64,000 bases of DNA, taken from the NCBI RefSeq assembly GCF_034670005.1, contig NZ_JAXMOH010000006.1:146573-210572 (forward strand), written 5' to 3'. The notes beneath the pieces are model-generated. The model made no database searches and was not told the origin of the DNA. It worked only from the letters and a program-made list of their open reading frames with translations. Shown one piece after another: positions 17,933 through 26,579 of the stretch; positions within the stretch are counted from its first letter, which is position 1, and the number at the start of each line of letters is the position of its first letter. The DNA is from Thalassobius sp034670005. GTDB taxonomy: Bacteria > Pseudomonadota > Alphaproteobacteria > Rhodobacterales > Rhodobacteraceae. The translations under genes and the position numbers were made by a program.

Positions 17933-19711
17933 TCAGAACTGATCGGCGCTCAGCGCCATCACCGGATCGGCACCGCTGTTGATCCGCGCCAGGTGCATTC
18001 CGGTCGCGGGCAGGCGGCGCGCCATGTAATAACGCCCGGTTGCCAGCTTGGTTTCATAGAACGCGGTGTCCGAGGTACCTGCATCCAGCGCTTCCTGTGC
18101 CGCCTTCGCCATCTGCGCCCACATCAGGCCGAGGCAAACATGGCCGAACAGATGCATGAAGTCATAGGATCCCGACAGCGCCGCGTTGGGGTTTTTCATA
18201 CCGTTCTGCATGAAGAACATGCCAGCGGCCTGCAGATCCTTGGACGCCTGTTTCAGCGGCTCGAGGAAACCGTTTTTCAGCGCTTCATTGTCGCCGTTGT
18301 CCTTGATGAAGTTCTTCACAAGGTCGAAGAACGCCATCACGTGCTTGCCGCCATCCTGCGCCAGTTTGCGGCCAACCAGATCAAGCGCCTGAACGCCGTT
18401 GGCGCCCTCGTAGATCATCGCGATCCGGGCGTCGCGGGTGAATTGCGACATGCCGGTTTCTTCGATATAGCCATGGCCGCCATAGACCTGCTGAGCCTGC
18501 ACAGTGGCCTGATAGCCTTCGTCGGTCAGGAAGCCTTTGACCACCGGGGTCAGTAGGCTGATCAGCCCGTCGGCATCCTTGTCGCCCATGCGGTGCGACC
18601 GGTCGATCATCTGCGCGCCCCACAGCATGAAGGCGCGCGCGCCTTCGATGAAGCTTTTCTGGTCCATCAGGCTGCGGCGGATATCGGGATGCACGATCAG
18701 CGGATCGGCGGGACCATCGGGGTTTTTCACCCCGGTGACGTCGCGGCCCTGAAGCCGGTCCTTGGCATAATCCAGCGCGTTCTGATAAGCCACCTCGGCC
18801 TGCGCCAGACCCTGCATGCCGACGCCGATGCGGGCTTCGTTCATCATGGTGAACATGGCGCGCATGCCCTTGTGTTCCTCGCCCAGCAGATAGCCGGTCG
18901 CCTCGTCATAGTTCATGACGCAGGTGGAATTGCCGTGAATGCCCATCTTTTCTTCGATCTTGCCGCAGGTGACGCCGTTGCGCGCGCCGGGGGTGCCGTC
19001 TTCGGTGACGATGAACTTGGGCACGATGAACAGCGACACGCCCTTGATGCCGTCGGGGCCGCCGGGGATCTTGGCCAGCACCAGATGGATGATGTTGGAG
19101 GCCATTTCGTGTTCACCGGCAGAGATGAAAATCTTCTGGCCGGAAATCTTGTAGCTGCCGTCGTCCTGCGGCACGGCCTTGGTGCGCATCAGGCCCAGAT
19201 CGGTGCCGCAATGCGGTTCGGTCAGGTTCATGGTGCCGGTCCATTCACAGCTGACCATTTTCGGCAGGTAGGTCGTTTTCTGCGCGTCGGTGCCATGGGT
19301 CAGGATGGCCGAGGCCGCGCCGTGGGTCAGGCCCTGATACATGGTGAACGCCTGATTGGCCGAGCTGAACATTTCGCCCATCGCGGTGCCCATCACATAA
19401 GGCAGCCCCTGTCCGCCATATTCCTCGGGCATGTCCAGACCGGTCCAGCCGCCGTCGCGGACCTGATCGAAAGCTTCCTGAAACCCGGTCGGGGTGCGCA
19501 CTACGCCGTTTTCCAGCACGCAGCCTTCGGTATCGCCCACCATGTTCAGCGGCGCCACAACTTCGGAGGTGATCTTGCCTGCTTCCTCCAGCACGGCCGA
19601 GGTGAAATCGGCATCAAGGTCTTGGTAGCCGGGAATATCCGACTGGCTGATCTTCAGAAGATCGTGCAGCACGAACTGCATGTCCTTGGTGGGGGCGGTA
19701 TAGCTGGGCAT
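17933..19711 (-). CDS. Acyl-CoA dehydrogenase, long (DmdC-like) type
   Basis: FAD-dependent alpha,beta-dehydrogenation of an acyl-CoA. At 592 residues it is of the long ACAD type, with the extra C-terminal helical domain. Visible are the N-terminal helical block, the middle beta-domain signature WTGTMNLTEPHCGTDLGLMRT, and the flavin region QVYGGHGYIEETGMSQ with DARIAMIYEGANGVQ. The same architecture occurs in FadE-like enzymes and in DmdC of DMSP-degrading roseobacters, so the substrate is open. The MerR regulator gene lies 24 bp upstream in the same orientation. Confidence 0.9.
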   Translation of the reverse strand: MPSYTAPTKDMQFVLHDLLKISQSDIPGYQDLDADFTSAVLEEAGKITSEVVAPLNMVGDTEGCVLENGVVRTPTGFQEAFDQVRDGGWTGLDMPEEYGGQGLPYVMGTAMGEMFSSANQAFTMYQGLTHGAASAILTHGTDAQKTTYLPKMVSCEWTGTMNLTEPHCGTDLGLMRTKAVPQDDGSYKISGQKIFISAGEHEMASNIIHLVLAKIPGGPDGIKGVSLFIVPKFIVTEDGTPGARNGVTCGKIEEKMGIHGNSTCVMNYDEATGYLLGEEHKGMRAMFTMMNEARIGVGMQGLAQAEVAYQNALDYAKDRLQGRDVTGVKNPDGPADPLIVHPDIRRSLMDQKSFIEGARAFMLWGAQMIDRSHRMGDKDADGLISLLTPVVKGFLTDEGYQATVQAQQVYGGHGYIEETGMSQFTRDARIAMIYEGANGVQALDLVGRKLAQDGGKHVMAFFDLVKNFIKDNGDNEALKNGFLEPLKQASKDLQAAGMFFMQNGMKNPNAALSGSYDFMHLFGHVCLGLMWAQMAKAAQEALDAGTSDTAFYETKLATGRYYMARRLPATGMHLARINSGADPVMALSADQF

Positions 19712-19735
19712 GTCTCTCTCCCTTTCAGGCCACCG

Positions 19736-20137
19736 TCATTCGGCGGCTTTCTTTTGCTGACGGAGCGAAACAATCATCTTTTCGCCCCATTTCATCTGTT
19801 CCTTCAGCTCTTCGATGGCCTTGTTCAGCTCATCGCGCTGTTCTTCCATGTCGTGCAGGCGTTCCTGCGCGACGTCATAGGTGCGGCTTAGCTGGGTCAG
19901 CTGCGCGTCGCCCATGTTGTAGAGGTCCAGCAATTGCCGGATCTCTTCGAGGCTGAAGCCGAAGCGCTTGCCCCGCAAAATCAGTTTCAGACGCGCCCGG
20001 TCCCGTTTGGTAAACAGCCGCTTCTGCCCTTCGCGTATCGGGAACAGCAGCTCCTTGGCTTCATAGAAGCGCAAGGTGCGCGGTGTGACCTGATACGCAT
20101 CGCACATTTCTCGGATCGTCAGTGTTTCTTCGGTCAT
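19736..20137 (-). CDS. MerR-family transcriptional regulator
   Basis: A 133-residue MerR-type regulator. The N-terminal winged helix starts TLTIREMCDAYQVTPRTLRF, and the second helix-turn region ends FSLEEIRQLLDLY. A long coiled coil follows (residues 75-125, rich in Glu, Gln and Lys). There is no C-terminal metal-binding Cys cluster. It is cotranscribed with the acyl-CoA dehydrogenase 24 bp downstream. By position and family it resembles LiuR-type regulators of fatty-acid and branched-chain acid oxidation. A TTGACGTTTACGTAAG element lies 65 bp upstream. Confidence 0.88.
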   Translation of the reverse strand: MTEETLTIREMCDAYQVTPRTLRFYEAKELLFPIREGQKRLFTKRDRARLKLILRGKRFGFSLEEIRQLLDLYNMGDAQLTQLSRTYDVAQERLHDMEEQRDELNKAIEELKEQMKWGEKMIVSLRQQKKAAE

Positions 20138-20202
20138 TTTTCGCTCGTGGATGTCGTCTGCAGACCAAGAATGCGACCCGTGATCCTTGGTTACAACAGG
20201 GG

Positions 20203-20218
20203 TTGACGTTTACGTAAG
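20203..20218. promoter_or_regulatory. ACGT-rich dyad upstream of the first MerR gene
   Basis: TTGACGTTTACGTAAG contains two ACGT cores two bases apart. It lies 65 bp upstream of the MerR gene ending at 19736. A related TAAACGTTACGTGAAA lies at 20833-20848, between the second MerR gene and the thioesterases. Both resemble LiuR-like MerR operators; this is inference. Confidence 0.4.
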
Positions 20219-20322
20219 CGGGACGCTGCGTCACTTTACAGGGTGACGTAGGATCAATCAAGGTAATCCAGAGGGTGTCATGATTTTCATGCGAAAAGCG
20301 AGCGTGACAAGGCTCGTAAAAC

Positions 20323-20356
20323 GAAAAGGAGGCGGGAAACCCGCCTCCTTTTTTGT
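20323..20356. terminator. Strong bidirectional terminator
   Basis: AAAAGGAGGCGGG, loop AAA, then CCCGCCTCCTTTTTT: a 13-bp perfect stem with A and T tracts on both sides. It lies directly after the minus-strand MerR gene ending at 20374. Confidence 0.9.
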
Positions 20357-20373
20357 CGTCTGTTTGAATTGTG

Positions 20374-20748
20374 TCACATGGATTTCAGCGCGTCTGCGGT
20401 TTCGTCGCGGGACTGGGTCAATTCTTCGATGGCTTCCTCCAACTGGCGGCGCTGCTCTTCCAGTTCAGCCAGTTGGCGGGTTGAGCTATTGACCCAGGCT
20501 TCCATCTGCGCCTTGGTGCCTTCCTTGTCGTAGATCAGCAACCACTGGCGAATCCCTTCCAGCGAATAGCCCCATCTGCGCCCGCGCAGAACCAAGGTCA
20601 TCCTCGCCACTTCGCGCGGCCCATAGTAGCGCGACCGGCCTTCGCGTTCAGGCTGCAACAGCTCGATATATTCGTAATAGCGCAAGGTACGCGGCGTCAC
20701 ATCGAATTTGGCGCACATTTCCTTGAATGACAGTCGTGTTTCGGACAT
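20374..20748 (-). CDS. Second MerR-family regulator
   Basis: A 124-residue MerR protein from ATG 20748. The DNA-binding domain is closely similar in pattern to the neighbouring MerR (FKEMCAKFDVTPRTLRYYEY and GYSLEGIRQWLLIY), followed by a shorter coiled coil. No metal ligands are visible. It is divergent from the two thioesterase genes, with 115 bp between that hold an ACGT-rich dyad. This arrangement suggests control of the thioesterase/MATE genes as well as itself. The two MerR genes look like an old duplication. Confidence 0.87.
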   Translation of the reverse strand: MSETRLSFKEMCAKFDVTPRTLRYYEYIELLQPEREGRSRYYGPREVARMTLVLRGRRWGYSLEGIRQWLLIYDKEGTKAQMEAWVNSSTRQLAELEEQRRQLEEAIEELTQSRDETADALKSM

Positions 20749-20832
20749 TTCTTCGCTCCCTTGCCGGCAGGTTAGGATCAAGTTCGGGCAAGGGCAACCG
20801 CCGCCCTTGCGATTTCGGTCGAATGAAGCTCA

Positions 20833-20848
20833 TAAACGTTACGTGAAA
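20833..20848. promoter_or_regulatory. ACGT-rich dyad in the MerR/thioesterase intergenic region
   Basis: TAAACGTTACGTGAAA lies 85 bp upstream of the MerR start at 20748 and 15 bp upstream of the thioesterase start, overlapping the leader. Its core resembles the element at 20203. It is a candidate operator. Confidence 0.35.
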
Positions 20849-20863
20849 AATCAGGAGTAATTG

Positions 20864-21286
20864 ATGGCTGCCGATCAGACCCAAATTGCCCAGCAATTCA
20901 TCGAAGCGATCCCCCATGCCAAGGAATTGGGGATGCAATATACCGAGGTCAAAGACGGCTTTGCCGCGATGACGATGCCCTATGACGAACGGTTCGTCGG
21001 TGATCCGCAGACGGGGGTGATCCATGGCGGTGCGGTTTTTTCCTTGCTTGATACAACTTGCGGCGCGGCAGTAATGAGCCACCCCAAGATGAAGGGCCAC
21101 CCCGCGACCATTGATCTGCGCATAGATTACATGCGCCCGGCAACACCGGGGCAGGCCATTCGTACCCGTGCGACCTGCTATCGCATGACCCGTTCGGTCG
21201 CGTTCGTGCGGGCCGAGGCGCTGGATGACAATGATGAACACCCGGTCGCTTCGGCTGCGGGAACCTTTACCGTGGGGGGCAACTGA
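20864..21286 (+). CDS. PaaI-type hotdog thioesterase, first copy
   Basis: A 140-residue single hotdog-fold protein, predicted to hydrolyse acyl- or aryl-CoA. The helix motif GVIHGGAVFSLLDTTCGAAV carries the HGG-plus-acid pattern of PaaI/YbgC-like thioesterases. ATG 20864 is preceded by AGGAG; a TTG immediately before it is in frame but unneeded. The stop overlaps the next gene (TGATG). Confidence 0.88.
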   Translation: MAADQTQIAQQFIEAIPHAKELGMQYTEVKDGFAAMTMPYDERFVGDPQTGVIHGGAVFSLLDTTCGAAVMSHPKMKGHPATIDLRIDYMRPATPGQAIRTRATCYRMTRSVAFVRAEALDDNDEHPVASAAGTFTVGGN

Positions 21287-21795
21287 TGGGACGCAAACCG
21301 CCAGAGCCCGTGCAAGTGGTCAAGCAACGCCGTGATGCCGCGCTGAATGCCCTGGTCCACGGCGTGCCCTATATTCAGTTTCTGGGGATTGAATTCGAAC
21401 GGCGTGGCGATGAATTGACCGCCATCATGCCGTTTCGGGACATGTTGATCGGTAACCCGATGCTGCCGGCAATCCACGGCGGGGCCACGGCGGCATTTCT
21501 GGAAGTGACCGCGATCATCGGTCTGAGCTGGTCAATCCTGTGGGAAAAGATCGAAAGCGGCGAAATTGACGCCGACGCGCTGGTGCAGGGCCATCTGCCG
21601 AGTCTGCCAAAGACCATTGATTTCACCGTGGACTATCTGCGTTCTGGCCTGCCGCGCGACGCTTATGCAAGGGCTCAGGTGAACCGGTCCGGGCGTCGCT
21701 ATGCCAGCGTCCATGTCGAAGCATGGCAAGACAACAGGAACCGCCCCTTTGCTCAGGCCACCGGGCATTTTCTGATGCCGCGCCCCGAGGACTAG
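21286..21795 (+). CDS. PaaI-type hotdog thioesterase, second copy
   Basis: A 169-residue hotdog-fold thioesterase with an extended N-terminus. The helix motif is PAIHGGATAAFLEVTAIIGL; the acid is Glu where the first copy has Asp. It is followed by the strand TIDFTVDYLRSG. It is coupled to the first copy by a one-base overlap. The two differ enough to suggest heteromer formation or different acyl substrates rather than a recent duplication. Confidence 0.86.
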   Translation: MGRKPPEPVQVVKQRRDAALNALVHGVPYIQFLGIEFERRGDELTAIMPFRDMLIGNPMLPAIHGGATAAFLEVTAIIGLSWSILWEKIESGEIDADALVQGHLPSLPKTIDFTVDYLRSGLPRDAYARAQVNRSGRRYASVHVEAWQDNRNRPFAQATGHFLMPRPED

Positions 21796-21799
21796 GCGG

Positions 21800-23131
21800 T
21801 TGTCGACGCCGCCAGTGACGCATCGCAGGGTGTTGAAAATCGCCCTGCCGATTGTTCTGTCGAATGCCACCGTACCGTTGCTGGGGGCGGTGGATACCGG
21901 CGTTGTGGGGCAGATGGGGCTGGCCGCGCCAATCGGTGCGGTCGGCGTCGGCGCCATCATGCTGACCGCGATCTATTGGGTATTCGGTTTCTTGCGCATG
22001 GGCACGACCGGTTTGGTCAGTCAGGCCCACGGTGCCGGGCAGACCGGCGAGGTGGCGGCGCTGCTGACGCGGGCGCTGATGATCGCCTGGGCGGCCGGAT
22101 TGGCGATCATCGTGTTGCAAATCCCGATCTTCGCCGCCGCGTTCTGGATGTCGCCGGCCACAGCCGAGGTCGAGTCGTTGGCGCGCGATTACATGCAGAT
22201 TCGCGTGTTCAGCGCCCCGGCGGCCATATCTATCTACGGGCTGACCGGCTGGCTGATCGCGCAGGAACGCACGCGCGGCATGTTCCTGATTCAGTTCTGG
22301 ATGAACGGCATGAACATCCTGCTCGACCTAGTCTTCGTTCTTGGGCTGGATCTTGGTGTGCAAGGGGTGGCCTGGGCCACCTTCCTGTCTGAATGGAGCG
22401 CCTTTGGGCTGGCGCTTTACCTGTGCCGCGGTGCCTTCGCGGTGCCAGCCTGGCGCGACTGGCCGCGGGTGTTCGACGGTGAACGCCTGCGTCACATGAT
22501 GCTGCTCAATACTAACATCCTGATCCGGTCGGCCCTGCTGCAGGTCATGTTCCTGTCCTTCATGATGCTGGGCGCGGATTTCGGCGACGTGACCCTGGCG
22601 GCAAATCAGGTCTTGCTGCAATTCCTCTACATCACAGCCTATGGCATGGATGGTTTCGCCTTCGCCGCCGAGGCGTTGGTCGGTGGCTACATGGGCGCGC
22701 GCGACCGCCTGAAGATGCGCCGCGCCGCGCTGCTGTCCAGTTTCTGGGGGTTGATGGTGGGGCTGGCGATGACGCTGTTCTTCGCGTTCGCCGGAGGCAT
22801 GATCATCGACATCATGACCACCGCCGCACCGGTGCGCCACGAGGCACGCGTGTTCCTGATCTACATGGTGCTGGCACCGGTGTCGGGCGTGGCGGCCTGG
22901 ATGCTGGACGGGATCTTTATCGGCGCTACCGGCGGGCGCGACATGCGCAATATGATGCTGGTCAGCTTCGTCGTCTATCTGGTTGCACTGGCGGTGCTTT
23001 TACCGATCTTCGGAAATCACGGCCTGTGGATATCCCTGTTGATATCCTTTGTCGCAAGAGGCGTGACGCTGGCTCTGCGATATCCGGCGCTGGAACGGCG
23101 GGCACTGCCTGCAGAGGCGGTGTCGGACTGA
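21800..23131 (+). CDS. MATE-family efflux transporter
   Basis: An inner-membrane exporter driven by a cation gradient, 443 residues with about 12 hydrophobic segments. The N-terminus IALPIVLSNATVPLLGAVDT followed by GVVGQMG is the MATE/DinF signature. The best start is TTG at 21800, four bases after the thioesterase stop with GAGG upstream. A GTG at 21815 is an alternative that would lose five residues. The substrate is unknown. It is the last gene of the thioesterase operon and convergent with the arsC-like gene. Confidence 0.87.
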   Translation: MSTPPVTHRRVLKIALPIVLSNATVPLLGAVDTGVVGQMGLAAPIGAVGVGAIMLTAIYWVFGFLRMGTTGLVSQAHGAGQTGEVAALLTRALMIAWAAGLAIIVLQIPIFAAAFWMSPATAEVESLARDYMQIRVFSAPAAISIYGLTGWLIAQERTRGMFLIQFWMNGMNILLDLVFVLGLDLGVQGVAWATFLSEWSAFGLALYLCRGAFAVPAWRDWPRVFDGERLRHMMLLNTNILIRSALLQVMFLSFMMLGADFGDVTLAANQVLLQFLYITAYGMDGFAFAAEALVGGYMGARDRLKMRRAALLSSFWGLMVGLAMTLFFAFAGGMIIDIMTTAAPVRHEARVFLIYMVLAPVSGVAAWMLDGIFIGATGGRDMRNMMLVSFVVYLVALAVLLPIFGNHGLWISLLISFVARGVTLALRYPALERRALPAEAVSD

Positions 23132-23188
23132 TTTCCACAGGGATCCGCCTTTGGATAACTTGTGGAAATCCCGCCGCGCTGCTTGGTG

Positions 23189-23527
23189 TCACAGAATGTC
23201 CAGCACCGCCTCGGGCGGACGTCCGATCACGGCCTTGCCGCCGCTGAAAACGATTGGGCGCTCGATCAGGACGGGATTGTCCGCCATCGCCGCGATCAAC
23301 ACGTCGTCAGGGTCGGTTTTCGACAGGCCCAGATCCTTGAATAACTGTTCCTTCACCCGCATCATCCCGATTGCAGTGACGCCCAAAGCGTCCCGCGCGG
23401 CACGGATTTCATCCGCGCTTGGCGCGTCGTCCAGGTATTTCCGGATCGTGAAGTCGCCACGACTTTCGATCAGCGCCAGAGTCTGCCGCGATTTCGAACA
23501 GCGCGGATTGTGCCAGATGGTGATCAC
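23189..23527 (-). CDS. arsC: ArsC-family protein (glutaredoxin-type arsenate reductase)
   Basis: A 112-residue thioredoxin-fold protein. The N-terminus MITIWHNPRCSKSRQT places the single catalytic Cys at residue 10, as in glutaredoxin-coupled ArsC, with the Arg-rich anion site near IERPIVF. It overlaps the pyrD stop by 4 bases and is the last gene of a DUF952-pyrD-arsC operon. There are no arsR or arsenite-pump genes nearby, so it may be a YfgD/Spx-like relative rather than a dedicated arsenate reductase. Confidence 0.88.
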   Translation of the reverse strand: MITIWHNPRCSKSRQTLALIESRGDFTIRKYLDDAPSADEIRAARDALGVTAIGMMRVKEQLFKDLGLSKTDPDDVLIAAMADNPVLIERPIVFSGGKAVIGRPPEAVLDIL

Positions 23528-24582
23528 AGCCAGTCTTCCCTTTTTGTTGCGATAGCCTCGGACACATTGGCAAATCCATCGCGCTCCAGCAGCCGGTCGA
23601 GGCCACGGGCAATTTCAGCGCCTAGGCTGAACCCTTGATAGATCAGCGCGGTATAAAGCTGTACCGCCGACGCCCCGGCACGGATTTTGGCATAGGCGTC
23701 CTCGGCGCTGGAAATGCCACCGACGCCGATCAGCGGCAATCGGCCATCGAGCCGGGCGGACAGCTGCGCCAGCACGCGGGTGGATTTTTCGAACAAGGGC
23801 GCGCCGGACAGCCCACCGGCTTCGGACGCATGAGGGCCGTGCAACCCGTTACGGTCCAACGTCGTATTGGTGGCGATCACCGCGTCAATGCCGGTGGACA
23901 GTGCCACTTCGGCGATGTCGCCGATTTCCGTATCACTCAGGTCGGGGGCAATTTTCAGGAAGATCGGGATCGGACGGTCCAATGCGTTGCGTGCCGCGAT
24001 CACCCCCGACAGCAGCCCGGTCAGGGCGGCGGCCCCCTGCAGATCGCGCAGTTTTTCGGTATTGGGCGAGGACACGTTGACGGTGGCGAAATCCAAGTTA
24101 GCGCCGCAATGGCTCAGCACCCGGGCAAAATCGCCGGCCCGGTCATCGCTGTCCTTATTAGCGCCAAGGTTCAGCCCCAGCACCATGTCGCGCGGACGCT
24201 TGGCCAGCCGCGCACCGATCGCCTCCATCCCGTCATTATTGAACCCGAACCGGTTGATCGCAGCACGATCTTCGGTCAGCCGGAACAAACGCGGCTTGGG
24301 GTTGCCCGGTTGCGGGCGCGGGGTCGCGGCGCCAACCTCGACGAAGCCGAAACCCGCGCGCGACAGCGATAGCAAAACGCTGGCATTCTTGTCGAAACCG
24401 GCGGCGATCCCGACCGGGTTGGCCATGTTCAGCCCCGCCACTTGGGTGCGCAGCCGGGGCGAGGTGACCAGACCGGACAGCGGCACCGCCCCCAACTGCA
24501 GCGCCTTGATCGCCAGCCCGTGGGCGGTTTCCGGGTCGATCCGGTGCATCGCCGTCAGACCCAGTTTTTCGATCAGTTTCAT
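23524..24582 (-). CDS. pyrD: Dihydroorotate dehydrogenase (quinone), class 2
   Basis: Membrane-associated oxidation of dihydroorotate to orotate in pyrimidine synthesis, with electrons passing to quinone. From ATG 24582 it is 352 residues, starting MKLIEKLGLTAMHRIDPETA. The class 2 N-terminal helices, FMN-binding NPVGIAAGFDKNA, catalytic-Ser region TVNVSSPNT, and C-terminal GVGGISSAEDAYAKIRAGAS are present. The start overlaps the DUF952 gene stop by 4 bases. Confidence 0.95.
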   Translation of the reverse strand: MKLIEKLGLTAMHRIDPETAHGLAIKALQLGAVPLSGLVTSPRLRTQVAGLNMANPVGIAAGFDKNASVLLSLSRAGFGFVEVGAATPRPQPGNPKPRLFRLTEDRAAINRFGFNNDGMEAIGARLAKRPRDMVLGLNLGANKDSDDRAGDFARVLSHCGANLDFATVNVSSPNTEKLRDLQGAAALTGLLSGVIAARNALDRPIPIFLKIAPDLSDTEIGDIAEVALSTGIDAVIATNTTLDRNGLHGPHASEAGGLSGAPLFEKSTRVLAQLSARLDGRLPLIGVGGISSAEDAYAKIRAGASAVQLYTALIYQGFSLGAEIARGLDRLLERDGFANVSEAIATKREDWL

Positions 24583-24917
24583 CGCACCCCCTCGGGGAAC
24601 AGGTGTTCGCCATCGACCAATGGCAACGGTTTCGACCACAGCACATCGTCGAACCGCAATTGCCGGTAGAGATGCGGGAAAAGTGCGTCGCCGCGCGACA
24701 CTTCCCAATGCAGCGCGTCCCCCAAAGCTTCGCTTTCCAGCGCCAGCAGGACCAGCCCGTCCTCGGCTTCGAAATGCTTGGCGGCGGTTTCGGCCACCTG
24801 TTCTGCGGTGGAAAAATGGACGAACCCGTCGGCCACATCGATGGGGGCACCATCGGTTGCGCCGTTTTCGACCAGCGATTGCCATTCCTCGGCACGGAAA
24901 ATCTTGAATATCAGCAT
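24579..24917 (-). CDS. DUF952 family protein
   Basis: A 112-residue cytoplasmic protein, starting MLIFKIFRAEEW. The pattern (DGFVHFSTAEQVAETAAKHF, then LHWEVSRGDALFPHLYRQL) matches DUF952, a family related in fold to ADP-ribosyltransferase-like proteins, without a demonstrated role. It is first in the operon and overlaps pyrD by ATGA, an association common in Rhodobacteraceae. Confidence 0.87.
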   Translation of the reverse strand: MLIFKIFRAEEWQSLVENGATDGAPIDVADGFVHFSTAEQVAETAAKHFEAEDGLVLLALESEALGDALHWEVSRGDALFPHLYRQLRFDDVLWSKPLPLVDGEHLFPEGVR

Positions 24918-24973
24918 GAGGCTCAGATGCCGCGAGACGGACCTTTGGTCAAGGGGCTTGTGCCCGGACCCGG

Positions 24974-26290
24974 TCAGTTCGGGTCCAGCCGGTCGATGTA
25001 ATCGATTGTCTTTTCGATCGAGGACAGCGTGCTGACAGGGGTTGCAAACCAAGACAGGAACATCGTCGCACGGATATCGTGGTCCTGCATGCCTCGGGCG
25101 CGCAGGCTTCTGGGGTCGGTATAAGGGCGGCGCAGCCGGTCAGCAAAGTCAAACGCCGCGTCCCAATATCCCTGATCGACCGCTTCCTGTGCTTCGACGC
25201 AGCCCGACGGTATCGTGACGCCATTTTTACCTTCATATGGCAGATAAGGGATCTGCTTGATCGAGATGATCTTGTTGGCCTGCCAGACACATGGCGCAGT
25301 GCCCTGCAAATCACCCTGCGAGATGCTCAGGGGGTGGCGATAGGCGGTGTTGGTGATGAAGGTCAGAACCGGGTTTCTGGCGTGAGGGGGGAATGTCTTG
25401 AGCCGGTTCAGGACATGCATGGTCTTGCGCTTGAAAACCGGTTCGTTCGCGGTCACCAGAACGTAAGGGTAATCGAATGCCACACCATCGACGACCAGCG
25501 GTTTGACCGATCTGGCATCCGCGCTCAGTTCGGCGCTGAATTTCATCATAACGTCATTGACCAGATCCCCGGTCGGACCAGCCGAGTGGATCGCGGGATC
25601 GCCTGCAATCGCCCAGTTCGGAAGATTGAACAACAGCGCCATTTGGACGTCCACGCCGGTGTTGGCCGGATGCAGGTTTATCAGATTGCGCAACTGCTTC
25701 ATGTAAACGATGACGATCCGGGCGCTTTGGGCTGCGTTGAACCCGCCATGACGTCCCACGCCGCAGCTGAATCCCTTGGTCGAATGCGCAATTACCCTCA
25801 GGAAGGGACCATCGACATTCACCGAATGAATAGGAATGCCCTTTTGCAGAAGCCGGGAAACGATATTTTCGTATTCCCAGTTGGCGGCATTTCGGCCGAC
25901 TTCAGTCGGATCGGCGCTTGATGCGCAGGCCTGGTCCGAAAGCCCGTATCCGCTGATATAGGTCAAATCGAAGTCCCGGCTGTTCCCGTCGCTCAGGACG
26001 CCTGACAGGTTTTCCAGATCCTTGTCGGACAGATAGGTGCCGCGTTTGCGGGCGGTCCGGGCAGGGGTATAGGGGGAAATCAATGCCTGAGAAATGACCA
26101 GATCGGTTACGCCTCTGGCAAAAAGGGCGGTCCACATCTTCGTCCGTTCGGGCGAAGATGCGGTATCAAACACGTCCGCAAAATCCAAAGACCGCAGATT
26201 GGGTCCGAACTGAACCTCCTGGGCGGACGGGGTTTGCGGCAAGGTCGCAATCACGACAGCGAAAATCAGGCGGGCAATCGTTCTGATCAT
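24974..26290 (-). CDS. Exported protein of unknown function
   Basis: A 438-residue protein with a signal peptide (MIRTIARLIFAVVIATLPQT, cleavage likely after PSA). The mature part alternates beta-like hydrophobic runs (LTYISGYGL, IVIVYMKQLRNLINL, VQMALLFNLPNW, VLVTANEP) and helices, suggesting an alpha/beta barrel. It has several Cys (DQACASS, FSCGVGRHGG, APCVW, SGCVEA) that could form disulfides. I do not recognise a family or a catalytic motif. It is monocistronic and divergent from the 5'-nucleotidase gene across 289 bp. Confidence 0.7.
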   Translation of the reverse strand: MIRTIARLIFAVVIATLPQTPSAQEVQFGPNLRSLDFADVFDTASSPERTKMWTALFARGVTDLVISQALISPYTPARTARKRGTYLSDKDLENLSGVLSDGNSRDFDLTYISGYGLSDQACASSADPTEVGRNAANWEYENIVSRLLQKGIPIHSVNVDGPFLRVIAHSTKGFSCGVGRHGGFNAAQSARIVIVYMKQLRNLINLHPANTGVDVQMALLFNLPNWAIAGDPAIHSAGPTGDLVNDVMMKFSAELSADARSVKPLVVDGVAFDYPYVLVTANEPVFKRKTMHVLNRLKTFPPHARNPVLTFITNTAYRHPLSISQGDLQGTAPCVWQANKIISIKQIPYLPYEGKNGVTIPSGCVEAQEAVDQGYWDAAFDFADRLRRPYTDPRSLRARGMQDHDIRATMFLSWFATPVSTLSSIEKTIDYIDRLDPN

Positions 26291-26579
26291 ACGTTTTGCC
26301 TTGTCTCATGAACAGTTGGGGAAACGGACCGTTGGTCGCGGCACTTACCGCTGTGGTACACCGATAACGATAGCATGGGCTAGGCCCCGTCAAAAAGGAA
26401 AACGCAGTGTTTCCCGTACATATTTCCAAGCCCGCAGTCGCCCCTGATCGGGACGACATTCTGCAAAGCACAACCTATCGTTTACTTTGGGTAAATACGA
26501 ATGTTTCAAATCATAGCTTTGACTCTTTGACCAAAGCTTTGCAGGGTATTTATTATCAGTCCATTTTGGGGGGCAGATC

